A DNA stretch of 64,000 nt from Dermanyssus gallinae (taxonomy: Eukaryota; Arthropoda; Arachnida; Mesostigmata; Dermanyssidae). Positions within the stretch are counted from its first letter, which is position 1, and each line of letters begins with the position of its first letter. The notes beneath the pieces were generated by a model. The model ran no database searches, had not been told where the DNA came from, and saw nothing but the letters and a program-made list of their open reading frames with translations. The DNA lies in NCBI GenBank assembly GCA_003439945.1, contig QVRM01002192.1, positions 62,001-126,000 on the forward strand, written 5' to 3'. Shown here piece by piece: positions 33,614-45,019 of this stretch. Made by a program: the position numbers and the translations under genes.

Positions 33614-33617
<4 letters not shown>
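31994..33617 (+). mobile_element. Tc1/Tc3-like transposon, apparently complete
   Basis: It is 1,624 bp long with terminal inverted repeats of about 200 bp (31,994-32,193 and 33,418-33,617), starting AAGTGTGTTGCAAAAAATTA. TA dinucleotides abut both ends within (TA)n tracts, so the exact boundary can shift by a repeat. Each repeat carries two related TGTTGCAAAA..TTAGCAAC blocks, one outer and one inner, the usual layout of two transposase-binding sites. A single intact gene lies inside. Confidence 0.95.
32357..33352 (+). CDS. Tc1/Tc3-like transposase, intact (331 aa)
   Basis: This enzyme cuts and pastes its transposon at TA sites. Residues 1-45 and about 60-110 form two helix-turn-helix units (paired-like, Tc3-type) for binding the terminal repeats. 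A basic stretch, 'AKRKLMPR', at 109-116 could be a nuclear signal. The catalytic domain has Asp146 in 'VFSDEKKF', Asp233 in 'FQQDNATFHTS' and Glu268 in 'LNPTENLW'. With 34 residues between the last two, it is a DD34E enzyme. Gly-rich 'AGGGSVKYWGAF' at 177-188 is also typical. Length matches the family. The ATG context ACCATGG is strong and no stop or frameshift is seen. Whether it is still active is an inference. Confidence 0.95.
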   Translation: MGRTKDLSDNEKTRIEAYAELGHTVTAIATRLGRHKGTISRFLHPGVNQRCRSNSGRKPVLTIRDRRRIIQLATHDQMSSSRIRTTLGVPVHRSTVYRVLSSDKNVRYAKRKLMPRLQPKHIVARREFSHRYQTWDNEWKNIVFSDEKKFNLDGPDGCQYYWHDLRKEPKWFSKRVAGGGSVKYWGAFGYNGKSDLVEIVGRNNSDMYQRIVGSQLEAHFRRIGGPDAVFQQDNATFHTSASTIAFFQEQGVPLFDWPALSSDLNPTENLWGHLVKQIYANGRQYNHLSDLKEAVQQAWTNIPLSYLQQLINSMKDRVYDLIQKRGRKTRF

Positions 33618-33659
<42 letters not shown>

Positions 33660-33660
<1 letters not shown>

Positions 33661-33790
33661 TGTTACAATCCGCCCGTTTCTGCGCTATGACGCTCTTCCA
33701 CCAGTATTTTAGCTGGCAGGCAGTCTATCTTAAGTGAGGGTGCTTAGTAGTTCTAGTTGGATTGCCGGGCCGACCTAGAATGCTGACGTC
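33660..33790 (-). repeat. Right arm of inverted LINE repeat
   Basis: The reverse complement matches 31,840-31,975 (CTGCGCTATGACGCTCTTCC, ATTTTAGCTGGCAGG). It has several substitutions and a small gap, so the two arms have diverged. Confidence 0.9.
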
Positions 33791-33794
33791 CAGT

Positions 33795-34715
33795 CGTGTG
33801 GCCTCGTTCATGTCTTCTCATATTACTTGTTACTTCACCACTTATTCCTTGTGATAATACGATCCAAAAATTACCCTGACACTGGCGCTATAGCAATAAG
33901 AGGAAAGCCAACAAACGCGCAGCTTTTTGCGCATTGGTTTGCACATGAGGAGCAGACGTTACATTTATGTAAATCCTGGCCATTGAGTGAAAATGTGCTC
34001 TTACGTTGTCATCCGATACACATATGTTTTAAGTAACCATGACACCACCAGTCCATGGAGTTTTCTTTAATCGTTGATGCTTCTCGCAGGAGGTTTCTCT
34101 AAGCGAGTTATATTATGATTATGTCCTGACCGAAATTTCCTGAATCAAGAATTCACGATACGAATCGTCAAAGCTGAAGACTCAAAGCGAAAAAACTCGG
34201 GTGATCGTAAGCAATCAAGTCGCAAGTATGTGCGCACAAGATTTCTTTTAGCCAAAAAAATATTGCCGTAGGGGTGGCTTTGTTCCACAAAGATAGAGTT
34301 ACAAGGACTATAAGTCCTTCCAACGGGGCTTCTCACATCGCTACTGCTTTCACTGGTATACCAAAATTTTTAAATGAGGACAAACCGGAAAACTTTATTC
34401 TAGTTCTATGGATATACTTTTATATTGTACACTTTACTTCAAAACGTTTACACACATTTTACGTAACATAAAACGTTATTAGTTATTTTGTTGTTTACAA
34501 ATTCGACATAGTTTGCTCAATTCATAATGATAATACCAACATTTTATTTAAAGCATTTTTAGCAGCAAGCTAAGTTATCATTATTTGGTGTGTGGAATTC
34601 AGTCTTTTGACGCAGCTTCTCAGCACGCCATTGTGCGATGTATTTAGTGAATATGTACTGTCACTTCACATGAGGCGAGACTCTAGCCGAATGGGCCCAC
34701 CATCAGTATCTGCTT
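33795..34715. other. No recognised gene
   Basis: Nothing supported. Confidence 0.4.
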
Positions 34716-34717
34716 TA

Positions 34718-34891
34718 GAGCGGTACTCTTCGGGGCTGACTCTCAGCCAAGATTCAACGTTCATGGGACTGCTTTGCGCATTGCTTCATAGACGGACCCC
34801 CACGAATACAATGGTGGGGCTCGAACCCGCGCACCTATGTGTCTCCTTCGGTCGCGAAGCGCAGACGCATGCCACCACGCCACCGGGCTAG
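34718..34891 (-). repeat. SINE family 1 (minus)
   Basis: The minus strand reads AGCCCGGTGGCGTGGTGGCA (A box), then GGTTCGAGCCCCACCATTGT (B box), GGGGTCCGTCTATGAAGCAA and the CAGCCCCG tail. All family landmarks are present. Confidence 0.85.
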
Positions 34892-34899
34892 ACTCATCG

Positions 34900-36257
34900 G
34901 GTATCTAGGAATGTTGCAACTAGGTAAAGCGGTACCTATATTGTTCTGTCGTCCTGGCCAACATGGCCGGGTTGTTTTGCGAAATATATATGAACACAAA
35001 TAATTGAGGAATGTATGGATATGAAATAACCACAAGCTTAAGTGTTCCGCGTTAATGGACCCTGAAAGTCGTCTTCTATCTGACCGAAGTCGTACTTTTG
35101 GAAGAGGGTTTAGATTGTACTTATACCTACTATTTGAGAGCTTGCCCTTTTCTGGGCTGTATCGAAACCGCCCCAAGCCGTTCATTTTACAAGAGACCTT
35201 GCTCTAGATGTCATCGTTAGTTGCGTATCACATAACTGACAGGCATAAGTCTGAAACAAGCTATGCAACATTCTGAAATAATTTTAATCGACTAAGCTCT
35301 AAGCACGAATACATTTTTCACTTTCCTTGAGGTCTATTTGGTCCATTCGTCATATCTCATTCTCACATATTGCTAATATCATCTGCATATTGTGCACTAC
35401 AATCTCTAACTTATAAAGAATAAACGATGGTGTTGGATAGGCTACCAGTATATTTCTGAAAGACGAGGAGTGTAGTCATATATCCTAAGAAAAGAAGATG
35501 CCAAAAACTAGATAATTTAGTGTTGAGTTATAATGTATTAAAACTCAAATTGTAATTTACATTTAAAATATATTTTTTGACCTGCCTTTATTAATAAGTC
35601 GATTTATCTGTAAACTTGCCTAACAGCAATATGCATAAACTCTCTACCGACACTATTTGACAACAACAAAAAACAAAATATTAGCATTCTCGTTTTTACG
35701 TATAAAAAATTGAAATGTATGTACAGATTTGAATTAAGCGTAATGGCGTATATATATTTAAAACCATGCTACTAATCAACGCGGCATGTAACTCTAACGT
35801 AAATGCAGTCTACAGAAAACGTCGTTTATTTCTTTGAATACTTAAGACAAATTGAGATACAGCTACAAAAACGTAATGCTAGTAAAGAAACGAATATAGA
35901 TTCTCAAACATATCTGATATATGACAGACTTCACAGTTTATCGTGATGATCGGAGTAAGCATGCAAATCATTACACTGTTAACTCGTCGAGTGTAGAGTA
36001 TTGAAAGACGTGCTCCTGTAGCGCGATAAAAGTCTTATATTGTCCTGTACCTGGACTTTATTGAGGTCACATTTTAACAATGTCTTATGTCTGCTAATTT
36101 ATTTATTTGATTTTTTGTACTCCAAAATAAGTATTTTATACGAAAATCTAGGGCATAGGTGCGTTAATCAAGTCAATTGTAAATGAGTTAGTTTTATATA
36201 AATTACGTATTTTTTTATCTTTTATATATATATATTTTTTTATATATTATTTATATA

Positions 36258-36299
<42 letters not shown>

Positions 36300-37185
36300 A
36301 GGGGAAGAAACCTTAGTACTTACGTGCTTGTGTTTTATTTGTGAACTAGGTAACCATTTGGACAGAAGGCGCAATCCTAATAACCGTACGAAGAGGAACT
36401 GATGGACAACTTCACGCATTCGTTATAGGCATCGCAACGAAATACCTGCTGCACACACCTAGGAGCCACGTAGTTCTGTATGCCTCAGTATTTCCCATCC
36501 TTAAAGCGATTGAGCTTTATGTCCGATTGGGTTCGTAACTCAGTGTATTTGTAACACACAACACGGATTCATGTACAAACCATACGATGCGACTTCTTTT
36601 TTCCTTAATTCATACAACTTTCATAGATACCAGTATGACATGTTGCATTCTGTACAATACAAGTAATATAAAGGTTTGCAGTTTATAAATAATATATGTA
36701 ACCCAGAGCTGTATCTAGCGAACCTTCTTGTAAAGAGTTTTACATCACACATTAATACATCTTGCGCACGTTTGCGGCGGAGGTACACGTATTGGGGGGT
36801 TGCAGGAGGCAGTTATGGCACACTACATTCATTGTGAGCGCTTCCTACAAGATTACAACAGCTTCGTTTGTTTTAATTATAAACCTCGACGTCACATTGT
36901 GTAAATAAAAAGCTGCACAGATGTTACTTTCTCCGTCATTTTATTGCGGTGATATCAGCTGTCGAAAAGATACTGCTGAAGTAGTGATAAAGGCAATGTG
37001 GCTCCAGAGCTAATAGGGGTTGCCCATTAGACAGATACCTACCTAAACGTATGCGTGCATGAATGTCACAGTGGTAGGAGCACCCCTTGAAACCTACTCT
37101 TTATTCCAAGTGCTAAGCTACCAACCCTAGTGATAGACCTTGCATCCTCACACTAAATCAGTATGCTATGAATACCTTATTTACC
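34900..37185. other. AT-rich gap, nothing recognised
   Basis: Contains a (TA)n-rich stretch at 36,220-36,297. No coding similarity or repeat that I could place. Confidence 0.5.
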
Positions 37186-37189
37186 ACGG

Positions 37190-37800
37190 ATCAAATTGAC
37201 GCTGTGTTCCGATTGCTTCCTAAAAAGAAAATTATATCGGATTTAATCCACTATGAGCATTTAATGCAGTCTGAGCCGTACAATAATTAAATATTAGACA
37301 TAATTTGCAAATTATTCACTAAAGTTTGGACAAAATGGCAAAGACACCTTGGCATATAGCCTGACTCTCACTTATTATCATGGAAAAGCATGACAATGAC
37401 TAAAACAATTCAAACCTTTCGTTGGGCATTGCTTCAGAACGACTTCCGACCGAACAATTTGGGTTCATAATATGTTTGAGTATACATGACACCATCCATG
37501 CCCTGCACTCGGTTATTAAACGTGTATGACAAAACCTACGGCAGCATCCATGCAGTGTTTATATACTGTAATCAGGCCGTTTGTAAAGTTTCTTAACTTG
37601 ATACTTTTGGTCGAGCAGACGTCAATTGGCATATACAAAATGCAATATCAAGCTTCTTTGATGACTTCTTTGACACACGTGTCAGTGTACCCATTGTCAG
37701 TCATTACAGACAAGATGTGCGGAAGTGCCCTGTGTTTTGTATGTAGCTCCGTGATAAAGAGCTCGTGTGAGTGGACCCAGCATCTTACCTATCTTGTGGG
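37190..37800 (+). pseudogene. Non-LTR RT fragment, family A copy 2
   Basis: Heavily decayed but alignable to copies at 0.8 and 40 kb. It shows 'YEHLMQSEP', then 'ELPTEQFGF' near 37,440, 'HDTIHALHSVIKRV', and a frame around 37,570-37,800 that follows 'FDKAPR..LY' positionally ('SSFFDDFFDTRVSV'). It ends immediately before the start of copy 3. Confidence 0.6.
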
Positions 37801-37809
37801 TGAAAACAC

Positions 37810-38840
37810 AAGCTGAGTGTCGGAGCTTGAGCAAATAATCTCCCAGCTTCGTCCCCGTCCTACCGGAAATAACGTAAGTACATCGGAAGTGGAAAACGAG
37901 ACGAAGGAGCAGGTGGCACAGCACAAAGTGGCACAGGTTACCGGCGGCAGCTCAAAACTTCTCGCCATGCTCGTAATTGATTCGAACGTCTCAAATGCGT
38001 CCACCGTCACCCGTACTGTTAGTAAACAACACCAAGAGCAACAACAGTGCCGGGGGAAGCAGAGACACCGAGTGCTGAAACCGCAGCAGCAGACGCCTCT
38101 CACAGACGTCCTTTGCCAAGAGTGTTGTCGATCTTGGTCCACAGCGCCAGCAACAGCGGAAAGAGAAAACAGTTGAGCGGCAGCAATAACAGTGGAAGAA
38201 GCTGGAGACGAACGAGAAGCCGACGCCGGCAGTAGTACGTGACGTCACTAGTCCGCTGCGGCCGCGCGATCAGGCTGTAGAGACAATGGACTGTACAGAG
38301 TCAGCCAAGGTAGATCAGCTGGACAAAGACGGCTTCCAGCTGGTGGAAAGACGAAGCAAAAGGAAGATGAAGCTCGCAAGTGAGAGTGGCAATCGACCAG
38401 CAACAGCCCATGGAAGCAGGATAGACGCCTAGGGCCGAGGCAGAGCGATCTCTCCCAAATACACAAGCGAACGGCAATGGAAAAACGCGAAACTAACGCG
38501 ATAAGGATGCACCGTCTTCTTCGAGCAGAAAGTGCAGTCGCAGACTTGGGTGAGCTTGCACTGTGCAAAAACCGTGTGTTACCTCTCCGTTTGGAGGGCT
38601 TCAGCCGAATAACGTCAGCGGAACAGCTGTTTAGTTGGCAAAAAAACAGGAGGCATACTGTAGTGCGTGCTATCTGGAAACTCAAAGTTTCCCGGCCGGA
38701 CTCCGTCTCCTTTGGTGATAATGACTTTAGCAAAATTTCGAGTAGAGCCTTCTGGGCTCCGCCGGCCCAGACTAGAATATACGAAGAGTTTACTGACGGG
38801 AATAGTTTAACAGCTAGATAGCAGTCGCGTCTTCTGCCAA
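37810..38840 (+). pseudogene. LINE ORF1 remnant, family A copy 3
   Basis: Glutamine-, serine- and arginine-rich peptides in changing frames (37,817-38,176, then 38,280-38,420 with 'KDGFQLVERRSKRK', then 38,477-38,821). Composition and the 'DGFQLV' linker fit a LINE ORF1. No zinc knuckle was found. It stands directly before an endonuclease domain on the same strand. Confidence 0.45.
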
Positions 38841-38859
38841 GGCAACTACGTGCTGTTTG

Positions 38860-39340
38860 CAGCTGCAAATTTTTGCTTTGTAATTGTGAAGGTTTATTTA
38901 GGGCTTTACAACCAGCACCATAACGTTTGTTTGATGACGTGGACGTTGTACTCTTGACGGGAGGAACTGCATTTCAATGAGATGCGAGGTTTCTATCTGC
39001 TAGCCAGTCTTCCAGACGGAGGGCGGGGAAGACCAGTAGGTGGACTTTTAATGTATTTACGAGCAGGGTTACCCCGAATGCAATGTGTGTGTCAAGGTGA
39101 GTATTGTATGACACTCATCTCAGGTAGTTTTAACCTTGCATTGTCCTATCTGCCACCTTACTACGATGATGTTGACGTTGTCGATGCGATCAGTGCTGGT
39201 CTAGCGGGGCTAAACCTCTAGCTACCCACTCTAGTCGGCGGCGACTTCAACTGTCGTAGCACTAACGACCTCTTATTTTACAACCTTCAATATTCGACGG
39301 AATTTCAAGGATGCGAAGTACTGTTCTCCTCTCACTGTAC
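38860..39340 (+). pseudogene. LINE AP endonuclease, family A copy 3
   Basis: In about 480 bp the endonuclease order can be read: 'FLLCNCEGLFRALQ' (start), 'DDVDVVLLTGG', then in another frame 'GRPVGGLLMYLRAG', 'LALSYLPPYYDD' and 'VGGDFNCR' (the GDFN core, near 39,240). Stops near 38,960 and 39,220 break it. The role is nicking of target DNA. Confidence 0.7.
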
Positions 39341-39344
39341 TTGC

Positions 39345-39690
39345 TCTCCTGTTTCTGTGTGTGCCTGGCCAGGGGCGTGCCCCACGTTAGCCTCAGCTAG
39401 ATTTGCGTGTTTGACTGTGTGTTTGACTGTTAGTACTGCTGAAATCAACTTCTGACAATGAATAAAGCAACCACGCTTTGAAGGCCACTGTCAAGGCGGT
39501 TGTACTCAAGAAGAAGTACAAACAAAGACGGGCGCGGCCCTGATTTACACAGGCCTGCTACATAAAACGTCGGGAAGTCTTGGGGCTCCTGCGCCGAGCA
39601 CGGGCTCCTACGCCGAGCACGTGCTCTACACCCCGGCACCCAGATAGTTGCTGATCGTATTATGGCCGACATAGAACAATCTACAAGAAA
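39345..39690. other. Unexplained insert between EN and RT
   Basis: This stretch has no LINE coding similarity, although it sits between the endonuclease and RT of family A copy 3. It contains CCTGGCCAGG, an AATAAA at 39,460-39,465, and two near-identical CTCCTRCGCCGAGCACG blocks (39,587-39,621). It could be a solo LTR or a second insertion, but I cannot define ends. Confidence 0.35.
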
Positions 39691-39696
39691 CTTCTT

Positions 39697-41000
39697 GTGG
39701 AGAATAAGCGCCGGTATCATAAGGGGAAGGAATTTCGTTTGCTTGAGAGAGCAGAGCGCGAACTCCATGTCTACATTGTTCGCCGGCTGAACAAAAGCAT
39801 GCACAGCATGACAAAGAAGCAATTGCGGCAGCACTTTACTGCCCTTCTGCTTAATGCAAACGCCCCCGCGCCTAACCTAGTTATTGAGCAACTGCTTTCT
39901 CTGAAGCAGCACTACATAAATTCATCGTTTACGATGGAAGAAGTTGTGCAGATCTTGTGCGGGTTACCCAAGAAAGAGAGTAGTGGTTCTGATGAGATCT
40001 ATTACAAACATTGGACTGAGTCGTCTGATGTTTTAGCAGGGGAGCTGTGTAAGCTGTTTAATCAGATACTCCACACACATACACCAGGTTTAGCACAAGG
40101 CCAGACTGGCTCTGCTATTCAAGGTCAAAAACGGTGACAATGTGAACGATTCAAAACTCTACCGGGGTATCGCGTCGGAACGCATTCTCAAGAAAATCTT
40201 TGCTAAGCTGATTATCTCGAGGGCGCTTCCAACTGTGGAAAAGGCCCTACCTCCAGAGCAATTCGGATTCAGGTAGGGCCGAGGTACACAGGACGCGATC
40301 CCATACACCGTCGAAAGTTGAACGGGCGTTGGCAGTGCCCGGGAGTCACTTGTACGCCGTCTTTGTCAACTGTGTCAAAGCCTTCGACAAAGCTCCCCGT
40401 CGCCTTCTAGTCGATTCATTTCGACATTGTAAAGTGGGTGGTTCTTTCTTACAAGTGCTCTACAGCTTTTTTGCTGAAGCCCGCCATGAAGTAAACGTAA
40501 GGGGCGAGGACACCTTGCAGCTGAGTTAAAACGTAGGGATCCCTCAAGGGTACTCTCTCAGTTGCCTTTCTCATCGCAGACCTAGTCCGCCATGTGCGGG
40601 AGAAGTTGAGAAATGCCGTCGTCATGTATGCGGATGACGTAGTAGTGGTCCACCGGAGCTGCGGTGCCATTTGTCGAAATGTCGGCGATGTAGAAAGTTA
40701 CTTTCATCATAAGGAGCTGCAAATAAATTTACGGGAGACAAAAGCCATGAAGTTTCGCCGTGGGGGTCGATTGGCTGCAGCAGACGCAATACCCTCTTGT
40801 GGCAATCTGCTGGAGTTTGTCAACTTCTTCCCGTATTTGGGTCTGAGACTACACTATACGGGAACGACCTTTACCCAGCACATTGGCAACAGGTGTCGGG
40901 CGGCTATTACTCGTATTCACACAGAGGTGAGAGACCCTCGACGACTGTCTTTGAGTTCGGCCGCGCGTCTTTTTGAGCTTAAATTGTGCCAATGTTGAGT
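39697..41000 (+). pseudogene. Non-LTR RT, family A copy 3
   Basis: Best family A RT. The N-terminal part (39,697-40,137) ends in 'KKESSGSDEIYYKHW'. After a frameshift come 'LYRGIASERILKKIFAKLI' and 'LPPEQFGFR' (about 40,150-40,275), then 'VNCVKAFDKAPRRLLVDSF' (motif A, 40,365-40,420), 'PQG' (40,545), YADD at 40,627-40,638, 'KFRRGGRLA' and 'FVNFFPYLGLRLHY'. The thumb is cut off at about 40,998. Several frame changes and stops (for example 40,276 and 40,527) inactivate it. Confidence 0.85.
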
Positions 41001-41343
41001 CACAGTTTTGGCATCTTTCAGCGGCAAGTTGCGGGCCGGCAGTGCAAACAATCAAAGCTTAGGCCACCTATCACAGGACTACTTCAGCAATTTTTGTTGG
41101 AGTGGCAGGGAAAAGTGACCGAGGCCTTGGCAGAGGTTTTTTTTTTTTTTTTGAGGGACTAACTGGGAAATGCGGTTTGCACACACGGACACCACGGCAG
41201 GAAAGCTCACTGCAAATGTGGGCCGGTAGTGTGGGGCTCCAACCCACTAAAAACCAGTCATGTCCCCATCCCCACACTCAACTGGGAACTGCGCAAGCAA
41301 TACTTCAAACAATTGAGGGGGGGTAAATAGTAGCGTCCTTATC

Positions 41344-41770
41344 TTAGCTGCCCTGGAGTGCCTCACGGGGCCTTGTCAAGTAAAAACGATTCTTCTCTTC
41401 TTTGGCGTGCATAATACGTTCGATTGTTCGAGCTATAAGATTCCAGTCATTACGTGAGTACATAAGAAGGTGTGCCAGCTTCTTAAGACTGCCGTCACTT
41501 GCTGTGGTTATGTCCTTGCGTAATGGAGCCCACGCCGGGCACAGCAATATTGTGTGTTCCGGCGTGTCCTCCGTTGTTCCTTCACAGTGCTTGCAGAGTG
41601 GCGTATCTGCTTTTCCTATTCTAAAGAGGTAACTCTCGAAGTTGCCATGCCCTGTGAGCACTTGAGTCACGTGGTGTGTCAACTCGGACCGGGGCGGTTA
41701 ATCCACGCCTTAACGTCAGGGATCAGAGCCTTTACACGGGCCCCAGGTGCCCCGAGAGGTAACGCAATTG
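41344..41770 (-). pseudogene. LINE C-terminal finger, family C fragment
   Basis: The minus frame reads 'VTQVLTGHGNFESYLFRIGK', 'CKHCEGTTEDTPEHTILLC' and a helical tail to 41,344. Upstream in another frame is 'LIPDVKAWINR'. This is the end of an R1-like ORF2. The RT itself is missing. Confidence 0.75.
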
Positions 41771-42139
41771 GATGTGTATCAGTCCGACTGCTTTTTCGGC
41801 TTTCCGGTTTTCGGCAGGTGACACTGGAAAGCTGACCAGCAGCGACGACCCGCTGCCTAACCACGACTCCCCGAGCGAGTCACCGTCGAGCGCGGTCGAA
41901 CACCGCGGTGGAAGAGGAGGCGGCATCAGGTCACCACACATTTTGGAAGTCATCGATAGATCTACCTATCTATCTTACTCAGCAAAACACAACTGAGGCT
42001 TTTGAAGTGGCTCCAAAGTTGTCACTTTCAGCCAACCGGTCCAATTTTGTACGACAGCGAATCGCTTTGGGATGATATGGCACTAGCCGACACGTGCACA
42101 CAAGATACATTGTGCATGGCTATCATCACTTGGCATCCA

Positions 42140-44960
42140 ATTCAATTCAAATGCACCTTTATTTTGTCAAAGGGGGACATTATTTACATTTTAAAAACCG
42201 TTACCTAGATACATACAATAGTCAGTTTACTTGTGTGCCGACATTTGCGCTGTTAGCGTTTCAAGTTCTCAGTGCCCTCGCCATCCGCCGCGAAAACATG
42301 TGTACATCTGAAAATACGCTCTGGACTGCAGTTCCCGAATATGGCGATGTTACACCTTAATGAGACACGATGAAGGAATCTCTTCTGTACACTTTCCATT
42401 GCTTCAATGTGTTTGTCTGAATAAGGCCGCCAAACCTCACAGCAATAGATACATTTAGGTACAACCAAGCTATTATAATGTATCATGTAAAAATTGTAAT
42501 CATTAGTAATACCACAACATATGTTATTAGACATAAGATTAGCTGATCGGATGACTTACGTGATATGAGTGCTAATATCCAGTTCCGGTGTCGCCGCAGC
42601 CCCGAGGTCCCTAATGCAATTTAAAGTATGGATAGTCTCCCCATGTAGCATGTAGTCATGGGCTTCCTTTAAACACAATACGCCACATTTCGGCAATGAT
42701 ATGAGCATTACGTTATCCACACACCATTTAGAAACCGCCTTAATCGTACTCTGTAGTGCTTGCCTTTCGCTAGCGGTGTTGGACATTCCGTATAGTTTTA
42801 AATCATCAGCATAAAGCTTATAAGTTATCGATTCAGGAATAACGTTTTTAAGATCTAATATAAATATGCAAAATAAGAGTGGCCCGAGGCTTGATCCCTG
42901 AGAAACGCCAGAGGGGCACGTACCCGACTCACTAAAGCTATTGTTTACGCAAACGCAGAATTCTCTACGAGCAAGATAACTAGCAATCTATGATATTGAG
43001 CGAGTCTCAACATTCATGTACCTAAGCTTTTGTACAAATTTTACATAGTTTACTATATCAAATGCCTTCGAGAAATTAAAATATACACAATCAAAAGCCA
43101 ACCTATTGTTTCTCATAACATTCCAATCTTGAGTCATTTCGACGAGTTGAATTGCCGTGGATTTGCCTTTAGCAAAACCATGTTGGCTCCCATCCAGCAA
43201 GCATTTGGATTGAAGGAAATTAAAAATATGGTCCACTAGCAGCTTTTCAAAAATGATACATGCGATAGATGATTGAGCTACAGTTCTGTAATTATCTATA
43301 TTTTACTTTAGACCCTTCTTATGTACAGGAGTTACGACTGATTGCCGATTTTTTTTGGCACAATGCCATCCTTATAGGACCTACTGAATATAAAAAAAGA
43401 GGGGTTCAGTTATCACCGACGCTACATTTCATAAAATATAGGTGGGATTAAATCAGGAGTAGAGCTGCGTTTAGTGGGGTGTTGCTTGATTTTAGTACGG
43501 ATCTTATTATATTCTGATATTTCCAACTACGGACAGCTACCTCTCGAGACCACGTCGTTGGAAACACCTTCGGGAACTGAACCCCCTTGGACAACATAAA
43601 CCGACGAGAAGAGGTTCTTAAATGCATTTACGTTAGAAGCGTTGTCTACGAGGACTGTCCGATCTATATTTAACACCGCAATGTTCTTTTTCCTTTAATC
43701 GTTTATTTGCATATCTAAAAAGCAACTTTATATTTTTAAAATTAAGACTAGCTTCTTCCACTATACGAAATATTCTAGTTGCCTTCCTCAACTTTTTCAT
43801 ACTGCACATTTGGCTCCTGATCAATCAGCCGTTCTAGATTGGTTAGATATTTACGTAAATGTTCATTATATTTTGACTTTCCGTTTCGTTTAGATACAAA
43901 TTATTTAATTATTGAATGTGTCTGGCATACAAAATGATCATACATCGAGTCAACGGTATCGCACTTTAAAAACAAGTTTTTCCAGTTTATACAAGCCTAG
44001 AGCTGATCATTTTATAGCCCTCTTCTAGAATTCTTACGTCTACTGTAGGATATTCAGCATCAAATAAAATAGAAAACAAAATGGCATTGTGGTCGGGTGG
44101 GATTGGCGACTGAAATACCATTATATATTCAATGATAGACGGGTCTAAACAAGTTAAAATTAAATCAATAATAGAGCCCATACTGTCGTCATCATTGTCT
44201 GAGATACCTAAGGTTCTTTTATCAGTGACAATACAACTAATAGTACAACTAGTAGCTAATTGACTAGCACTACTAAAGTTACTTTTTTGTACACTCTGTA
44301 CACAGCACTATTAAAGTTGTTATAGTTATTACGTTGACTAGCAAATGCTTAGTGTTACCTACAGTGGTGAATGTGTTATCTATTTCATCACTGAAACTGA
44401 CCTGCGCGACTCAGCACGGTGACAATACAGTCGACGGCGAGTGATCTCGTCTATTTGTTGATGTAAGCCGTTGGTGGTGCAGGCGTTAAAAACGGTTGAC
44501 CTCATGGTTTGCGAATCTAAAAGCGTAATATTCGTCCAGTGTATTTTTGGAAAGTTTAAATACCCAGAATTTAAAAGTGGACTGGTTGTATCACAAATGA
44601 GTCACATACGGTTTTTATGCGTTTCTTGCGTTCAGCAAGGATGCCGGCGTTTGTCGCATAATAACAGGCAACCCTGATGAAACTGTATTTGGAATATACG
44701 TCCAAAGCGACAGCTTCGATGTCACTCTCTATTCTTAGTTCACAAACTTTCATCGTGTTTTGAAATAATATACTACCCCCCCCTCCCCGGGAGCCACGAT
44801 CACACCGAAATACTGAGTACCTATCATCACACGACAGTTCTCTATCGGTTACATGTTTACCACCTACACCTAACTAGGTTTCGGTTATAAACACTATACT
44901 AATATCATTTATGATTAATTTTATTGAACGAGCATAAACATTTTATCGCATTTTTATCTG
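42140..44960 (-). pseudogene. CR1/L2-like LINE ORF2 (EN-RT)
   Basis: On the minus strand the endonuclease starts near 44,930 ('FITET') and runs through 'VTDRELSCDDRYSVFRCDR', a GGGG run at 44,780 and 'IESDIEAVALDV', to 'SIIDLILTCLD' and 'PPDHNAILF' (44,170-44,080). The RT follows: 'HGFAKGKSTAIQLVEMTQDW' (about 43,180), 'VYFNFSKAFDIVNY' (motif A), 'GVSQGSSLGPLLF' (motif B, about 42,900), YADD at 42,802-42,813 and the thumb to 42,253. The 3' end near 42,140 has AATAAAGGTGCATTTGAATT with short TTGAA repeats, like CR1-type tails. Frame changes at several points make it non-functional. Confidence 0.85.
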
Positions 44961-45019
44961 CAGGGGGAAGTGATGCCAACTGTTGGACGGAGACACTGGG
45001 GCGGCACTTTAATCTAGAT

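Noticed and set aside
37800..38250. Glutamine-rich host protein
   Set aside because: The region leads directly into a LINE endonuclease and shares composition and a linker motif with LINE ORF1.
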